This document shows positions 5,527 through 6,840 of a stretch of 6,840 nucleotides of DNA, piece after piece; the first letter of the stretch is position 1; every line of letters starts with the position of its first letter. A model generated the notes under the pieces. That model saw only the letters and a program-made list of their open reading frames with translations, had not been told where the DNA came from and made no database searches. The position numbers and the translations under genes were made by a program. Source of the DNA: Deltaproteobacteria bacterium (GTDB lineage Bacteria; Desulfobacterota; Binatia; UBA9968); contig JACPDC010000181.1 in NCBI GenBank assembly GCA_016184235.1, positions 1 to 6,840 on the forward strand. The letters run 5' to 3'.

Positions 5527-6840
5527 CCTGCCTCTTCCGCCCGTCTCCTCGGGCGCTCCACCTGCTTGAGGATCTTCTTGCGCAGGCGGATCGACTCAGG
5601 CGTCACCTCCACCAGCTCGTCCTCGCCGATCCACTCGATCCCTTCCTCCAGCCCCATCTCCCGGTGCGGCGTGATCAGGATATTCTCGTCGCGCCCCGCG
5701 GCGCGGATGTTGGTCAATTTTTTTTCCCGGCAGATGTTGACGTTGAGGTCGTTGTCGCGCGAATACTCGCCGACAGCCATGCCCTCGTAGACGCGCGTCC
5801 CCGGGGCGATGAAGAGGGCGCCCCGTTCCTGAAGATGGAAAATCGCGTAGGGCGTCGCCACTCCTTCGCGATCCGCCACCATGGCGCCGTTGCTGCGCGC
5901 CTGGATCGGCCCGTGCCAAGGCGCCCAGCCGTCGAAGAGCGCGTTCATGATGCCCGTGCCCCTGGTATCCGTGAGAAAACGGGAGCGAAAGCCGATCAGC
6001 CCCCGCGACGGCACGGCGAACTCGAGCCGGACGCGGCCGGAGCCGGCGGGCGTCATCTTGGTCATCTTGCCCCGGCGCACCGCGAGCAGCTGCGAGGTCA
6101 CGCCGATGTAGTCCTCCGGGACGTCGATCACCAGCAGCTCCATCGGCTCATGGAGCTTGCCGTCGACCTCTCGTGTCACGACGGTAGGCTTGGACACCTG
6201 AAGTTCGTAGCCTTCACGCCGCATGGTCTCGATCACGATAGCGAGCTGAAACTCGCCCCTGCCGGTGACCCGAAAGGCGTCCGGCGAATCGGTCTCCTCG
6301 ACCCGCAGGCTCACGTTCTTTCGTTGTTCATAGAGCAGGCGCTCGCGCAGTTTGCGCGAGGTGACGTATTCTCCCTCGCGTCCGGCCCAGGGCGAGTTAT
6401 TGGCGCTAAAGATCATCGCTATTGTCGGTTCGTCGACGCGCAGCGCAGGCAGCGGGCGTGGGAACTCGCGGTCCGTAATGGTGTCGCCGATCTCGATATC
6501 CTCGATCCCGGCCACCGCCACGATATCGCCGGCGCTGGCCTGTTCGAGCTCGACGCGCTTCAATCCCTGCCAGCCATAGAGCTGGGTGATTTTCACCGGC
6601 TGCCGGGAGCCATCCGATCGGCAGAGGATAAATGGTCCGGCGGTCAGGGTGCCGTTCTTCAACCTTCCGATCGCCAGACGACCGACGTAGTCGCTGTAAT
6701 CGAAATTGTTGGCCTGGAACTGCGTTGGAATCTCCGGGTCAACCAGCGGACCCGGCAGCGCCTCGACGATCAGGTCGAACAGGGGAAGCAGATCCTTCGA
6801 AGGCTTTTTGAGATCAAGGGTTGCAATGCCGCTGCGGGCA
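5523..6840 (-). CDS. typA: Ribosome-associated translational GTPase TypA/BipA, missing N-terminus (runs off window)
   Basis: The frame is open from the window edge (6839) to the TAA at 5525-5523, 438 codons. That leaves roughly 165-200 N-terminal residues, including the GTP-binding G1-G4 motifs, outside the window. TypA is an EF-G-like GTPase that binds ribosomes and aids 50S assembly and stress adaptation. The visible part starts at the end of the G domain (SGIATLDLKK). It continues with beta-barrel domain II (YSDYVGRLAIGRLKNGTL; IEIGDTITD), then the domain III segment with RVTGRGEFQLAIVIETMRRE. Next comes domain V (EPMELLVIDVPEDYIG; PSRGLIGFRSRFLTDTRGTG). The TypA-specific C-terminal domain follows, with EKKLTNIRAAGRDENI, LEEGIEWIGEDELVEVTP and SIRLRKKIL. 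A TTG at 6662 is an internal Leu codon, not the start. Nothing is disrupted. It is convergent with the glutaredoxin gene, sharing a 4-bp overlap at the stops. Confidence 0.96.
   Translation of the reverse strand, partial: ARSGIATLDLKKPSKDLLPLFDLIVEALPGPLVDPEIPTQFQANNFDYSDYVGRLAIGRLKNGTLTAGPFILCRSDGSRQPVKITQLYGWQGLKRVELEQASAGDIVAVAGIEDIEIGDTITDREFPRPLPALRVDEPTIAMIFSANNSPWAGREGEYVTSRKLRERLLYEQRKNVSLRVEETDSPDAFRVTGRGEFQLAIVIETMRREGYELQVSKPTVVTREVDGKLHEPMELLVIDVPEDYIGVTSQLLAVRRGKMTKMTPAGSGRVRLEFAVPSRGLIGFRSRFLTDTRGTGIMNALFDGWAPWHGPIQARSNGAMVADREGVATPYAIFHLQERGALFIAPGTRVYEGMAVGEYSRDNDLNVNICREKKLTNIRAAGRDENILITPHREMGLEEGIEWIGEDELVEVTPESIRLRKKILKQVERPRRRAEEAG

Noticed and set aside
5538..5555. Hairpin CGCCCG-TCTCCT-CGGGCG just after the glutaredoxin stop as a terminator
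   Set aside because: There is no following T-run on either strand, it lies inside the end of typA, and a 6-bp GC stem is common in such sequence.

Overview
The window reads as a chromosomal stretch of a GC-rich (about 60% by eye), Gram-negative, didermic bacterium. Two envelope-lipid transport families, MCE/MlaD and AsmA-like, imply an outer membrane. The gene styles, the short intergenic repeat-like sequence and the lack of any mobile gene suggest an uncultured soil or subsurface lineage near Desulfobacterota, Methylomirabilota or Binatota. That placement is an impression, not a demonstration.

Layout from left to right. (1) The 3' end of an MCE/MlaD-family lipid-transport gene runs in from outside the window (1-388, +). 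It is followed 27 bp later by a complete DUF47/PhoU-like gene (416-1036, +) with a clear ribosome binding site, so the two probably share a transcript. (2) A 108-bp AT-richer gap holds a nested inverted/direct repeat built on TAACGAA and TAACGAG. (3) On the minus strand, a small excisionase/MerR-type helix-turn-helix protein (2033-1830) precedes a class I SAM-dependent methyltransferase (1786-1145). They look like a two-gene unit with a plausible sigma70 promoter upstream. (4) A 221-bp divergent intergenic region follows. (5) A long AsmA-like gene (2255-5266, +) is broken by two frame changes, near 2434 and near 3172. The shifts cancel, so the last two thirds read cleanly in the original frame. 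Its stop overlaps the GTG start of a glutaredoxin-like gene (5263-5526, +). (6) That gene's stop overlaps, tail to tail, the stop of typA/bipA (minus strand, 5523 to beyond the window end), which lacks its N-terminal GTPase domain here.

How the genes relate: MCE and AsmA-like proteins both act in moving phospholipid between the inner and outer membranes. The methyltransferase has a weak resemblance to bacterial phosphatidylethanolamine N-methyltransferases. A loose envelope-lipid theme is therefore possible, but strand changes separate the three and the link is inference. DUF47 (phosphate uptake accessory) and TypA (ribosome-associated GTPase) are ordinary housekeeping genes.

I found no tRNA, rRNA, CRISPR array, insertion sequence, prophage or toxin-antitoxin pair, and no sign of a new multi-gene system. 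The most notable observation is the twice-frameshifted AsmA gene, which is either a real decaying or recoded gene or a sequence error.
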